A stretch of DNA of 64,000 nucleotides, taken from NCBI GenBank assembly GCA_032718475.1, contig JAUCBJ010001972.1, positions 43,012 through 107,011 of the forward strand. The letters are read 5' to 3'. The first letter of the stretch is position 1, and each line of letters begins with the position of its first letter. The stretch comes from Nemertoderma westbladi. Its lineage: Eukaryota > Xenacoelomorpha > Nemertodermatida > Nemertodermatidae. The notes beneath the pieces were generated by a model that worked only from the letters and a program-made list of their open reading frames with translations, was not told the origin of the DNA and ran no database searches. Both the position numbers and the translations under genes were made by a program. Below, piece by piece: positions 20,901-35,000 of this stretch.

Positions 20901-23900
20901 ATGGTACTGGTACTACAGACAGTATTTACTATAGTTTTTGATCCTATGTACAGGTATAAGGATCATAATGGTACTGGTACTACAGACAGTATTTACTATA
21001 GTTTTTGATCCTATGTACAGGTATAAGGATCATAATGGTACTGGTACTACAGACAGTATTTACTATAGTTTTTGATCCTATGTACAGGTATAAGGATCAT
21101 AATGGTACTGGTACTACAGACAGTATTTACTATAGTTTTTGATCCTATGTACAGGTATAAGGATCATAATGGTACTGGTACTACAGACAGTATTTACTAT
21201 AGTTTTTGATCCTATGTACAGGTATAAGGATCATAATGGTACTGGTACTACAGACAGTATTTACTATAGTTTTTGATCCTATGTACAGGTATAAGGATCA
21301 TAATGGTACTGGTACTACAGACAGTATTTACTATAGTTTTTGATCCTATGTACAGGTATAAGGATCATAATGGTACTGGTACTACAGACAGTATTTACTA
21401 TAGTTTTTGATCCTATGTACAGGTATAAGGATCATAATGGTACTGGTACTACAGACAGTATTTACTATAGTTTTTGATCCTATGTACAGGTATAAGGATC
21501 ATAATGGTACTGGTACTACAGACAGTATTTACTATAGTTTTTGATCCTATGTACAGGTATAAGGATCATAATGGTACTGGTACTACAGACAGTATTTACT
21601 ATAGTTTTTGATCCTATGTACAGGTATAAGGATCATAATGGTACTGGTACTACAGACAGTATTTACTATAGTTTTTGATCCTATGTACAGGTATAAGGAT
21701 CATAATGGTACTGGTACTACAGACAGTATTTACTATAGTTTTTGATCCTATGTACAGGTATAAGGATCATAATGGTACTGGTACTACAGACAGTATTTAC
21801 TATAGTTTTTGATCCTATGTACAGGTATAAGGATCATAATGGTACTGGTACTACAGACAGTATTTACTATAGTTTTTGATCCTATGTACAGGTATAAGGA
21901 TCATAATGGTACTGGTACTACAGACAGTATTTACTATAGTTTTTGATCCTATGTACAGGTATAAGGATCATAATGGTACTGGTACTACAGACAGTATTTA
22001 CTATAGTTTTTGATCCTATGTACAGGTATAAGGATCATAATGGTACTGGTACTACAGACAGTATTTACTATAGTTTTTGATCCTATCGTACAGGTATAAG
22101 GATCATAATGGTACTGGTACTACAGACAGTATTTACTATAGTTTTTGATCCTATGTACAGGTATAAGGATCATAATGGTACTGGTACTACAGACAGTATT
22201 TACTATAGTTTTTGATCCTATGTACAGGTATAAGGATCATAATGGTACTGGTACTACAGACAGTATTTACTATAGTTTTTGATCCTATGTACAGGTATAA
22301 GGATCATAATGGTACTGGTACTACAGACAGTATTTACTATAGTTTTTGATCCTATGTACAGGTATAAGGATCATAATGGTACTGGTACTACAGACAGTAT
22401 TTACTATAGTTTTTGATCCTACGTACAGGTATAAGGATCATAATGGTACTGGTACTACAGACAGTATTTACTATAGTTTTTGATCCTATGTACAGGTATA
22501 AGGATCATAATGGTACTGGTACTACAGACAGTATTTACTATAGTTTTTGATCCTATCGTACAGGTATAAGGATCATAATGGTACTGGTACTACAGACAGT
22601 ATTTACTATAGTTTTTGATCCTATGTACAGGTATAAGGATCATAATGGTACTGGTACTACAGACAGTATTTACTATAGTTTTTGATCCTATGTACAGGTA
22701 TAAGGATCATAATGGTACTGGTACTACAGACAGTATTTACTATAGTTTTTGATCCTATCTACAGGTATAAGGATCATAATGGTACTGGTACTACAGACAG
22801 TATTTACTATAGTTTTTGATCCTATGTACAGGTATAAGGATCATAATGGTACTGGTACTACAGACAGTATTTACTATAGTTTTTGATCCTATCTACAGGT
22901 ATAAGGATCATAATGGTACTGGTACTACAGACAGTATTTACTATAGTTTTTGATCCTATGTACAGGTATAAGGATCATAATGGTACTGGTACTACAGACA
23001 GTATTTACTATAGTTTTTGATCCTATGTACAGGTATAAGGATCATAATGGTACTGGTACTACAGACAGTATTTACTATAGTTTTTGATCCTATGTACAGG
23101 TATAAGGATCATAATGGTACTGGTACTACAGACAGTATTTACTATAGTTTTTGATCCTACGTACAGGTATAAGGATCATAATGGTACTGGTACTACAGAC
23201 AGTATTTACTATAGTTTTTGATCCTATGTACAGGTATAAGGATCACAATGGTACTGGTACTACAGACAGTATTTACTATAGTTTTTGATCCTATGTACAG
23301 GTATAAGGATCATAATGGTACTGGTACTACAGACAGTATTTACTATAGTTTTTGATCCTATGTACAGGTATAAGGATCATAATGGTACTGGTACTACAGA
23401 CAGTATTTACTATAGTTTTTGATCCTATGTACAGGTATAAGGATCATAATGGTACTGGTACTACAGACAGTATTTACTATAGTTTTTGATCCTATCTACA
23501 GGTATAAGGATCATAATGGTACTGGTACTACAGACAGTATTTACTATAGTTTTTGATCCTATGTACAGGTATAAGGATCACAATGGTACTGGTACTACAG
23601 ACAGTATTTACTATAGTTTTTGATCCTATCTACAGGTATAAGGATCACAATGGTACTGGTACTACAGACAGTATTTACTATAGTTTTTGATCCTATGTAC
23701 AGGTATAAGGATCACAATGGTACTGGTACTACAGACAGTATTTACTATAGTTTTTGATCCTATCTACAGGTATAAGGATCATAATGGTACTGGTACTACA
23801 GACAGTATTTACTATAGTTTTTGATCCTATGTACAGGTATAAGGATCATAATGGTACTGGTACTACAGACAGTATTTACTATAGTTTTTGATCCTATGTA

Positions 23901-26900
23901 CAGGTATAAGGATCACAATGGTACTGGTACTACAGACAGTATTTACTATAGTTTTTGATCCTATGTACAGGTATAAGGATCACAATGGTACTGGTACTAC
24001 AGACAGTATTTACTATAGTTTTTGATACAACGTACAGGTATAAGGATCATAATGGTACTGGTACTACAGACAGTATTTACTATAGTTTTTGATCCTATGT
24101 ACAGGTATAAGGATCATAATGGTACTGGTACTACAGACAGTATTTACTATAGTTTTTGATCCTATGTACAGGTATAAGGATCATAATGGTACTGGTACTA
24201 CAGACAGTATTTACTATAGTTTTTGATCCTATGTACAGGTATAAGGATCATAATGGTACTGGTACTACAGACAGTATTTACTATAGTTTTTGATTCTATG
24301 TACAGGTATAAGGATCATAATGGTACTGGTACTACAGACAGTATTTACTATAGTTTTTGATCCTATGTACAGGTATAAGGATCATAATGGTACTGGTACT
24401 ACAGACAGTATTTACTATAGTTTTTGATCCTACGTACAGGTATAAGGATCATAATGGTACTGGTACTACAGACAGTATTTACTATAGTTTTTGATCCTAT
24501 CTACAGGTATAAGGATCATAATGGTACTGGTACTACAGACAGTATTTACTATAGTTTTTGATCCTATCTACAGGTATAAGGATCATAATGGTACTGGTAC
24601 TACAGACAGTATTTACTATAGTTTTTGATCCTACGTACAGGTATAAGGATCATAATGGTACTGGTACTACAGACAGTATTTACTATAGTTTTTGATCCTA
24701 CGTACAGGTATAAGGATCATAATGGTACTGGTACTACAGACAGTATTTACTATAGTTTTTGATACAACGTACAGGTATAAGGATCATAATGGTACTGGTA
24801 CTACAGACAGTATTTACTATAGTTTTTGATACAACGTACAGGTATAAGGATCATAATGGTACTGGTACTACAGACAGTATTTACTATAGTTTTTGATCCT
24901 ATCTACAGGTATAAGGATCATAATGGTACTGGTACTACAGACAGTATTTACTATAGTTTTTGATCCTATGTACAGGTATAAGGATCATAATGGTACTGGT
25001 ACTACAGACAGTATTTACTATAGTTTTTGATCCTATGTACAGGTATAAGGATCATAATGGTACTGGTACTACAGACAGTATTTACTATAGTTTTTGATCC
25101 TACGTACAGGTATAAGGATCATAATGGTACTGGTACTACAGACAGTATTTACTATAGTTTTTGATACAACGTACAGGTATAAGGATCATAATGGTACTGG
25201 TACTACAGACAGTATTTACTATAGTTTTTGATCCTATCTACAGGTATAAGGATCATAATGGTACTGGTACTACAGACAGTATTTACTATAGTTTTTGATC
25301 CTATGTACAGGTATAAGGATCATAATGGTACTGGTACTACAGACAGTATTTACTATAGTTTTTGATCCTATGTACAGGTATAAGGATCATAATGGTACTG
25401 GTACTACAGACAGTATTTACTATAGTTTTTGATCCTATCTACAGGTATAAGGATCATAATGGTACTGGTACTACAGACAGTATTTACTATAGTTTTTGAT
25501 CCTATGTACAGGTATAAGGATCACAATGGTACTGGTACTACAGACAGTATTTACTATAGTTTTTGATCCTATCTACAGGTATAAGGATCATAATGGTACT
25601 GGTACTACAGACAGTATTTACTATAGTTTTTGATCCTATGTACAGGTATAAGGATCATAATGGTACTGGTACTACAGACAGTATTTACTATAGTTTTTGA
25701 TCCTATGTACAGGTATAAGGATCATAATGGTACTGGTACTACAGACAGTATTTACTATAGTTTTTGATCCTACGTACAGGTATAAGGATCATAATGGTAC
25801 TGGTACTACAGACAGTATTTACTATAGTTTTTGATCCTATGTACAGGTATAAGGATCATAATGGTACTGGTACTACAGACAGTATTTACTATAGTTTTTG
25901 ATCCTACGTACAGGTATAAGGATCATAATGGTACTGGTACTACAGACAGTATTTACTATAGTTTTTGATACAACGTACAGGTATAAGGATCATAATGGTA
26001 CTGGTACTACAGACAGTATTTACTATAGTTTTTGATCCTACGTACAGGTATAAGGATCATAATGGTACTGGTACTACAGACAGTATTTACTATAGTTTTT
26101 GATCCTATGTACAGGTATAAGGATCATAATGGTACTGGTACTACAGACAGTATTTACTATAGTTTTTGATCCTATCTACAGGTATAAGGATCATAATGGT
26201 ACTGGTACTACAGACAGTATTTACTATAGTTTTTGATACAACGTACAGGTATAAGGATCATAATGGTACTGGTACTACAGACAGTATTTACTATAGTTTT
26301 TGATCCTACGTACAGGTATAAGGATCATAATGGTACTGGTACTACAGACAGTATTTACTATAGTTTTTGATCCTACGTACAGGTATAAGGATCATAATGG
26401 TACTGGTACTACAGACAGTATTTACTATAGTTTTTGATCCTACGTACAGGTATAAGGATCATAATGGTACTGGTACTACAGACAGTATTTACTATAGTTT
26501 TTGATCCTATCTACAGGTATAAGGATCATAATGGTACTGGTACTACAGACAGTATTTACTATAGTTTTTGATCCTACGTACAGGTATAAGGATCATAATG
26601 GTACTGGTACTACAGACAGTATTTACTATAGTTTTTGATCCTATCTACAGGTATAAGGATCATAATGGTACTGGTACTACAGACAGTATTTACTATAGTT
26701 TTTGATCCTACGTACAGGTATAAGGATCATAATGGTACTGGTACTACAGACAGTATTTACTATAGTTTTTGATCCTATGTGCAGGTATAAGGATCATAAT
26801 GGTACTGGTACTACAGACAGTATTTACTATAGTTTTTGATCCTATCTACAGGTATAAGGATCATAATGGTACTGGTACTACAGACATTATTTACTATAGT

Positions 26901-29900
26901 TTTTGATCCTACGTACAGGTATAAGGATCACAATGGTACTGGTACTACAGACAGTATTTACTATAGTTTTTGATCCTACGTACAGGTATAAGGATCATAA
27001 TGGTACTGGTACTACAGACAGTATTTACTATAGTTTTTGATCCTATGTACAGGTATAAGGTTCATAATGGTACTGGTACTACAGACAGTATTTACTATAG
27101 TTTTTGATCCTACGTACAGGTATAAGGATCATAATGGTACTGGTACTACAGACAGTATTTACTATAGTTTTTGATCCTATGTACAGGTATAAGGTTCATA
27201 ATGGTACTGGTACTACAGACAGTATTTACTATAGTTTTTGATCCTACGTACAGGTATAAGGATCATAATGGTACTGGTACTACAGACAGTATTTACTATA
27301 GTTTTTGATCCTATGTGCAGGTATAAGGATCATAATGGTACTGGTACTACAGACAGTATTTACTATAGTTTTTGATCCTACGTACAGGTATAAGGATCAC
27401 AATGGTACTGGTACTACAGACAGTATTTACTATAGTTTTTGATCCTATGTACAGGTATAAGGTTCATAATGGTACTGGTACTACAGACAGTATTTACTAT
27501 AGTTTTTGATCCTACGTACAGGTATAAGGATCATAATGGTACTGGTACTACAGACAGTATTTACTATAGTTTTTGATCCTATGTGCAGGTATAAGGATCA
27601 TAATGGTACTGGTACTACAGACAGTATTTACTATAGTTTTTGATCCTACGTACAGGTATAAGGATCATAATGGTACTGGTACTACAGACAGTATTTACTA
27701 TAGTTTTTGATCCTATGTGCAGGTATAAGGATCATAATGGTACTGGTACTACAGACAGTATTTACTATAGTTTTTGATCCTATGTACAGGTATAAGGATC
27801 ATAATGGTACTGGTACTACAGACAGTATTTACTATAGTTTTTGATCCTATGTACAGGTATAAGGATCATAATGGTACTGGTACTACAGACAGTATTTACT
27901 ATAGTTTTTGATCCTACGTACAGGTATAAGGATCACAATGGTACTGGTACTACAGACAGTATTTACTATAGTTTTTGATCCTATGTACAGGTATAAGGTT
28001 CATAATGGTACTGGTACTACAGACAGTATTTACTATAGTTTTTGATCCTATGTGCAGGTATAAGGATCATAATGGTACTGGTACTACAGACAGTATTTAC
28101 TATAGTTTTTGATCCTACGTACAGGTATAAGGATCACAATGGTACTGGTACTACAGACAGTATTTACTATAGTTTTTGATCCTATGTACAGGTATAAGGT
28201 TCATAATGGTACTGGTACTACAGACAGTATTTACTATAGTTTTTGATCCTACGTACAGGTATAAGGATCATAATGGTACTGGTACTACAGACAGTATTTA
28301 CTATAGTTTTTGATCCTATGTGCAGGTATAAGGATCATAATGGTACTGGTACTACAGACAGTATTTACTATAGTTTTTGATACAACGTACAGGTATAAGG
28401 ATCATAATGGTACTGGTACTACAGACAGTATTTACTATAGTTTTTGATCCTATGTGCAGGTATAAGGATCATAATGGTACTGGTACTACAGACAGTATTT
28501 ACTATAGTTTTTGATCCTACGTACAGGTATAAGGATCATAATGGTACTGGTACTACAGACAGTATTTACTATAGTTTTTGATCCTACGTACAGGTATAAG
28601 GATCATAATGGTACTGGTACTACAGACAGTATTTACTATAGTTTTTGATCCTATCTACAGGTATAAGGATCATAATGGTACTGGTACTACAGACAGTATT
28701 TACTATAGTTTTTGATCCTACGTACAGGTATAAGGATCATAATGGTACTGGTACTACAGACAGTATTTACTATAGTTTTTGATACAACGTACAGGTATAA
28801 GGATCATAATGGTACTGGTACTACAGACAGTATTTACTATAGTTTTTGATACAACGTACAGGTATAAGGATCATAATGGTACTGGTACTACAGACAGTAT
28901 TTACTATAGTTTTTGATACAACGTACAGGTATAAGGATCATAATGGTACTGGTACTACAGACAGTATTTACTATAGTTTTTGATCCTATGTACAGGTATA
29001 AGGATCATAATGGTACTGGTACTACAGACAGTATTTACTATAGTTTTTGATACAACGTACAGGTATAAGGATCATAATGGTACTGGTACTACAGACAGTA
29101 TTTACTATAGTTTTTGATACAACGTACAGGTATAAGGATCATAATGGTACTGGTACTACAGACAGTATTTACTATAGTTTTTGATCCTATGTACAGGTAT
29201 AAGGATCATAATGGTACTGGTACTACAGACAGTATTTACTATAGTTTTTGATCCTATGTGCAGGTATAAGGATCATAATGGTACTGGTACTACAGACAGT
29301 ATTTACTATAGTTTTTGATCCTATGTACAGGTATAAGGATCATAATGGTACTGGTACTACAGACAGTATTTACTATAGTTTTTGATCCTATGTACAGGTA
29401 TAAGGATCATAATGGTACTGGTACTACAGACAGTATTTACTATAGTTTTTGATCCTATGTACAGGTATAAGGATCATAATGGTACTGGTACTACAGACAG
29501 TATTTACTATAGTTTTTGATCCTATGTACAGGTATAAGGATCATAATGGTACTGGTACTACAGACAGTATTTACTATAGTTTTTGATACAACGTACAGGT
29601 ATAAGGATCATAATGGTACTGGTACTACAGACAGTATTTACTATAGTTTTTGATACAACGTACAGGTATAAGGATCATAATGGTACTGGTACTACAGACA
29701 GTATTTACTATAGTTTTTGATCCTATGTACAGGTATAAGGATCATAATGGTACTGGTACTACAGACAGTATTTACTATAGTTTTTGATCCTATGTGCAGG
29801 TATAAGGATCATAATGGTACTGGTACTACAGACAGTATTTACTATAGTTTTTGATCCCATGTACAGGTATAAGGATCATAATGGTACTGGTACTACAGAC

Positions 29901-30160
29901 AGTATTTACTATAGTTTTTGATCCTATGTACAGGTATAAGGATCATAATGGTACTGGTACTACAGACAGTATTTACTATAGTTTTTGATCCTATGTACAG
30001 GTAGGTATAAGGATCATAATGGTACTGGTACTGCAGACAGTATTTACTATAGTTTTTGATCCTATGTACAGGTATAAGGATCATAATGGTACTGGTACTA
30101 CAGACAGTATTTACTATAGTTTTTGATCCTACGTACAGGTATAAGGATCATAATGGTACT
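14943..30160. repeat. Satellite B (67-bp monomer), main array of about 227 copies
   Basis: 15.2 kb of head-to-tail 67-bp monomers. Sequence variants fall in the first 11 bases: CCTATGTACAG (commonest), ACAACGTACAG, CCTACGTACAG, CCTATCTACAG and CCTATGTGCAG. Further variants are GATCACAATGG, AGGTTCATAATGG, TTTACAATAG and a +4 form (CAGGTAGGTATAAGG) near 18872, 18940 and 30002. About 19.86-22.08 kb is a nearly homogeneous run of the CCTATGTACAG type. ACAACG types are enriched toward both ends, and CCTATCT/CCTATGTGCAG types around 22.7-29.8 kb. Short open frames here are by-products. Both ends of the array abut a LINE of the same family. Confidence 0.97.
16381..16780. repeat. 196-bp duplicated three-monomer unit within satellite B
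   Basis: Two tandem copies of a three-monomer block in which one monomer is 62 bp. The short monomer has CAGAAGTATTT instead of CAGACAGTATTT and TATAGTGATCC instead of TATAGTTTTTGATCC, for a total loss of 5 bp. The double-deletion monomer appears near 16428-16450 and again 196 bp later near 16624-16646. The shared rare variant shows recent duplication of a multimer by unequal exchange. Confidence 0.88.
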
Positions 30161-31148
30161 AGGATCGGCATGCTGCATTGCAGCTGCATTTTTAAGAATG
30201 CTGTGCCGGCTTGTCGACAAAATTGCGCCACCACAACTCCCTATCACCCGTGACATTTGCTAGATCATCCGCATCTTCAAGGCCAGTGTCCTTTAAGATG
30301 CGTCTCAAGAAAGTCATGGGCTGTCCACCATGCTTATTCACTCCATGAGGCTGCCAAAGTACAAGATTTTGCACTGGCTGGTCCTCACGGCGAAAGCAAT
30401 GTCCTGCAAAGCGGAGGCGATTTTGTTCTAGTGTCAAGCTTGGGGGAACCAATGAGACACCTCCAATGTTATATAGTGTCTGGTTGGAGATGTGTGCATT
30501 GTACTTGACACAATGAACCCGGCGTAGCATACTTGTGAATATGCCATCCAGAGATTTGGTGTCCTCAGCAGTTAGAGCCCAGCATGGACTCCCGTAGAGG
30601 AGTACTGGAACTACTGCTGCTCTAAATAATCGGACCTTAAGTTTCCGATTAATTCTAGGTGACTTCCAAATCCTGGAAAGCCTATTCAAGGCTGCCCATG
30701 CCTTTCCCTTACGTATTCGAAGGTCCTCACTTGACTTCCGGATCCATGATCCCAGGTGACAGAAGTCGTCCACATGCTCAAGCATACCATCTTTTGAGCT
30801 TAGGCTCATCCGATCAGAGACTTGCTGAGGACTTTCAAAGTTAACTGTCAAAATTTTGGTCTTTCTGGAGTTAATAAAAAGACCAACACTAGAAGCAGCA
30901 TGTTCTAATGAGCTGAGGAGCCGTTGGGCTCCCTCTAATGATTCTGAGAGTACTCCTAAGTCATCAGCAAAGTCTAGATCAGTTAGGTACTTGGCAGGAT
31001 TTCCTCGACTTCTGGAGCCAGTAGGTGGAGTTATCATCACCCCATCATCATTATAATGATCTAAGGACATGCGTAGAACATAGTCAACCACAATAATGAA
31101 CAGGAATGGTGCAAGTGTGTCTCCCTGGAGGACGCCCCATAATACTTC
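30161..31148 (-). mobile_element. RTE-like LINE copy 2, 5'-truncated
   Basis: Same family and orientation as copy 1. The 3' end (AGGATCGGCATGC on the plus strand) abuts satellite B at GGTACT, the same monomer phase as copy 1. The 5' truncation point is at CCCCATAATACTTC near 31148, after which the sequence is unrelated. I see no target duplication, so the left flank may have been replaced by recombination. Confidence 0.92.
30192..31148 (-). pseudogene. LINE copy 2: C-terminal reverse transcriptase fragment
   Basis: About 319 codons remain open, starting in the GVLQGDTLAPF segment of the RT palm and including the catalytic FADD, the VDDFCHLGSW and YGSPCWALT blocks and the C-terminal RLRFAGHCFRRED region, ending in the same stop context as copy 1. 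It lacks the endonuclease and the N-terminal half of RT, so it cannot be autonomous. Substitutions relative to copy 1 are few (for example FESPQQ for FENPQQ and KYLTD for KHLTD), indicating a young insertion. Confidence 0.93.
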
Positions 31149-32011
31149 CCATAACAATTTGTAACTTAGCTCTCAATTGAAAACGTAGCCAATAAATGAT
31201 TGAACCTCACGTATTATACTGGTGGAAGTATTCCACCAATAGCAGCAAGCCGTGTCCAAAGTTCATTAACGATGATTGGTTAAGCTATAATAATGTATTT
31301 TACACGAGTGGGTGCATTCCTTCATAGACTTATACTGCATGTCAATAAGACAATAGCAATTAATAGTATCAATTACTGCATTAATTAATGGATGATTATT
31401 CGTGAATTAAATGGAATAATATTATTAATTATTTGAACCCAGATAAATAACAGTCTACCTTCTGGTTATTCACTGCGGACATTATAAACTTAAGGAGTTG
31501 GTATTCTATTCCCCCCTAGTGTAGGAATTTATTAATAAATACAGAAATACTTGAATAATTACTGATTGGCTGAACCCAGATCCCTTAACCGAGAATAGAT
31601 TACTTTCAGTTTCACACAGGTAGATACACTAACCTTTGATGGGAAACTGCTAAGCGGTTCCCCAGTCTGTAAATGTTTACGCGTTAGGTACCCCCTGGCT
31701 GTAGACTGTATGAGTATCACGGACTCAATAAATTCCTGGTTCGATTCAAATTCTTCTAATTTCTAAATATACATTCGAAATGTTAATATAATAATAGAAA
31801 TGTAGCTGAAATTAGTAACAAATTTACCTATTTTAGAATATACTTGGTTAGGTTATTGGTTATTACTACAATAATTAATCCTGGAAAGAGATAGAAAAAG
31901 CAAATCAAAAAATATGAATAAAAATTATAAATTTAACGGAAATTAACTTAAAACTGAAACGGTACTTCCAACTTTAACTCCAGTCCCGTGAGGTACCCAC
32001 TTTAATTATTG
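31149..32011. other. Unannotated spacer between LINE copy 2 and the 35-bp satellite
   Basis: AT-rich, no open frame of substance. TGAACCCAGAT occurs twice (31433-31445 and 31571-31582). GGTTCGATTC at 31738-31747 resembles a tRNA-type B box, but no cloverleaf can be drawn. 31972-32000 is a diverged copy of a sequence also found at the far end of the 35-bp array (57480-57508). Confidence 0.55.
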
Positions 32012-35000
32012 TACCTGTTTTGTTTTTACTTTATTTACCACTTTATTTACCTCTTTGTGTTTACGTTACCCACTATATATACCTGTTCTTTGTGTTTATA
32101 TCACCCACTATATTTACATGTTCTTTGTGTTTATATCACCCACTATATTTACATGTTCTTTGTGTTTATATCACCCACTATATTTACTGTTCTTTGTGTT
32201 TACGTTACCCACTATATTTACCTGTTCTTTGTGTTTATATCACCCACTATATTTACATGTTCTTTGTGTTTATATCACCCACTATATTTACATGTTCTTT
32301 GTGTTTATATCACCCACTATATTTACTGTTCTTTGTGTTTACGTTAACCACTATATTTACTGTTCTTTGTGTTTACGTTACCCACTATATTTACCTGTTC
32401 TTTGTGTTTACGTTACCCACTATATTTACCCTTTCTTTGTGTTTACGTTACCCACTATATTTACCCTTTCTTTGTGTTTACGTTACCCACTATATTTACC
32501 TGTTCTTTGTGTTTACGTTACCCACTATATTTACCCTTTCTTTGTGTTTACGTTACCCACTATATTTACATGTTCTTTGTGTTTATATCACCCACTATAT
32601 TTACTGTTCTTTGTGTTTACGTTAACCACTATATTTACCTGTTCTTTGTGTTTACGTTACCCACTATATTTACCTGTTCTTTGTGTTTACGTTACCCACT
32701 ATATATACCTGTTCTTTGTGTTTACGTTAACCACTATATTTACCTGTTCATTGTGTTTACGTTACCCACTATATTTACCTGTTCTTTGTGTTTACGTTAC
32801 CCACTATATTTGCCTGTTCTTTGTGTTTATGTTACCCACTATATTTACCTGTTCTTTGTGTTTATATCACCCACAATATTTACTGTTCTTTGTGTTTACG
32901 TTAACCACTATATTTACCTGTTCTTTGTGTTTATATCACCCACTATATTTACATGTTCTTTGTGTTTATATCACCCACTATATTTACTGTTCTTTGTGTT
33001 TACGTTAACCACTATATTTACCTGTTCTTTGTGTTTATATCACCCACTATATTTACTGTTCTTTGTGTTTACGTTAACCACTATATTTACCTGTTCTTTG
33101 TGTTTATATCACCCACTATATTTACATGTTCTTTGTGTTTATATCACCCACTATATTTACTGTTCTTTGTGTTTACGTTACCCACTATATTTACCTGTTC
33201 TTTGTGTTTATGTTAACCACTATATTTACATGTTCTTTGTGTTTATATCACCCACTATATTTACTGTTCTTTGTGTTTACGTTAACCACTATATTTACCT
33301 GTTCTTTGTGTTTATATCACCCACTATATTTACATGTTCTTTGTGTTTATATCACCAACTATATTTACTGTTCTTTGTGTTTACGTTACCCACTATATTT
33401 ACCTGTTCTTTGTGTTTATATCACCCACTATATTTACTGTTCTTTGTGTTTACGTTAACCACTATATTTACCTGTTCTTTGTGTTTATATCACCCACTAT
33501 ATTTACTGTTCTTTGTGTTTACGTTAACCACTATATTTACATGTTCTTTGTGTTTATATCACCCACTATATTTACATGTTCTTTGTGTTTATATCACCCA
33601 CTATATTTACCTGTTCTTTGTGTTTATATCACCCACTATATTTACTGTTCTTTGTGTTTACGTTAACCACTATATTTACATGTTCTTTGTGTTTATATCA
33701 GCCACTATATTTACATGTTCTTTGTGTTTATATCACCCACTATATTTACATGTTCTTTGTGTTTATATCACCCACTATATTTACTGTTCTTTGTGTTTAC
33801 GTTAACCACTATATTTACCTGTTCTTTGTGTTTATATCACCCACTATATTTACTGTTCTTTGTGTTTACGTTACCCACTATATTTACCTGTTCTTTGTGT
33901 TTATGTTACCCACTATATTTACCTGTTCTTTGTGTATATATCACCCACTATATTTACTGTTCTTTGTGTTTACGTTAACCACTATATTTACCTGTTCTTT
34001 GTGTTTATATCACCCACTATATTTACATGTTCTTTGTGTTTATATCACCCACTATATTTACTGTTCTTTGTGTTTACGTTAACCACTATATTTACCTGTT
34101 CTTTGTGTTTATGTTACCCACTATATTTACTGTTCTTTGTGTTTACGTTACCCACTGTATTTACCTGTTCTTTGTGTGCATGTCACCCACTATATTTACA
34201 TGTTCTTTGTGTTTATATCACCCACTATATTTACATGTTCTTTGTGTTTATATCACCCACTATATTTACTGTTCTTTGTGTTTATATCACCCACTATATT
34301 TACTGTTCTTTGTGTTTACGTTACCCACTATATTTACTGTTCTTTGTGTTTACGTTAACCACTATATTTACTGTTCTTTGTGTTTATATCACCCACTATA
34401 TTTACTGTTCTTTGTGTTTACGTTACCCACTATATTTACTGTTCTTTGTGTTTACGTTAACCACTATATTTACCTGTTCTTTATGTTTATATCACCCACT
34501 ATATTTACATGTTCTTTGTGTTTATATCACCCAGTATATTTACTGTTCTTTGTGTTTACGTTAACCACTATATTTACCTGTTCTTTGTGTTTATATCACC
34601 CACTATATTTACTGTTCTTTGTGTTTACGTTAACCACTATATTTACCTGTTCTTTGTGTTTATGTTACCCACTATATTTACCTGTTCTTTGTGTTTATAT
34701 CACCCACTATATTTACATGTTCTTTGTGTTTATATCACCCACTATATTTACTGTTCTTTGTGTTTACGTTAACCACTATATTTACCTGTTCTTTGTGTTT
34801 ACGTTACCCACTATATTTACCTGTTCTTTGTGTTTACGTTACCCACTATATTTACCTGTTCTTTGTGGTTATGTTACCCACTATATTTACTGTTCTTTGT
34901 GTTTATGTTACCCACTATATTTACCTGTTCTTTTTGTTTACGTTACCCACTATATTTACCTCTTTGTGTTTACGTTACCCACTATATTTACTGTTCTTTG

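Noticed and set aside
15000-30150. CRISPR-like regular spacing of identical repeats
   Set aside because: No unique spacers; the whole 67-bp unit is repeated, the context is eukaryotic and no cas genes are present. The same applies to the 41- and 35-bp arrays.
31695-31747. Possible tRNA-derived SINE or tRNA gene (TGGCTGTAG and GGTTCGATTC as A- and B-box-like words)
   Set aside because: The spacing is plausible but no acceptor, anticodon or T stem can be formed, and no repeat boundaries or tail are visible.
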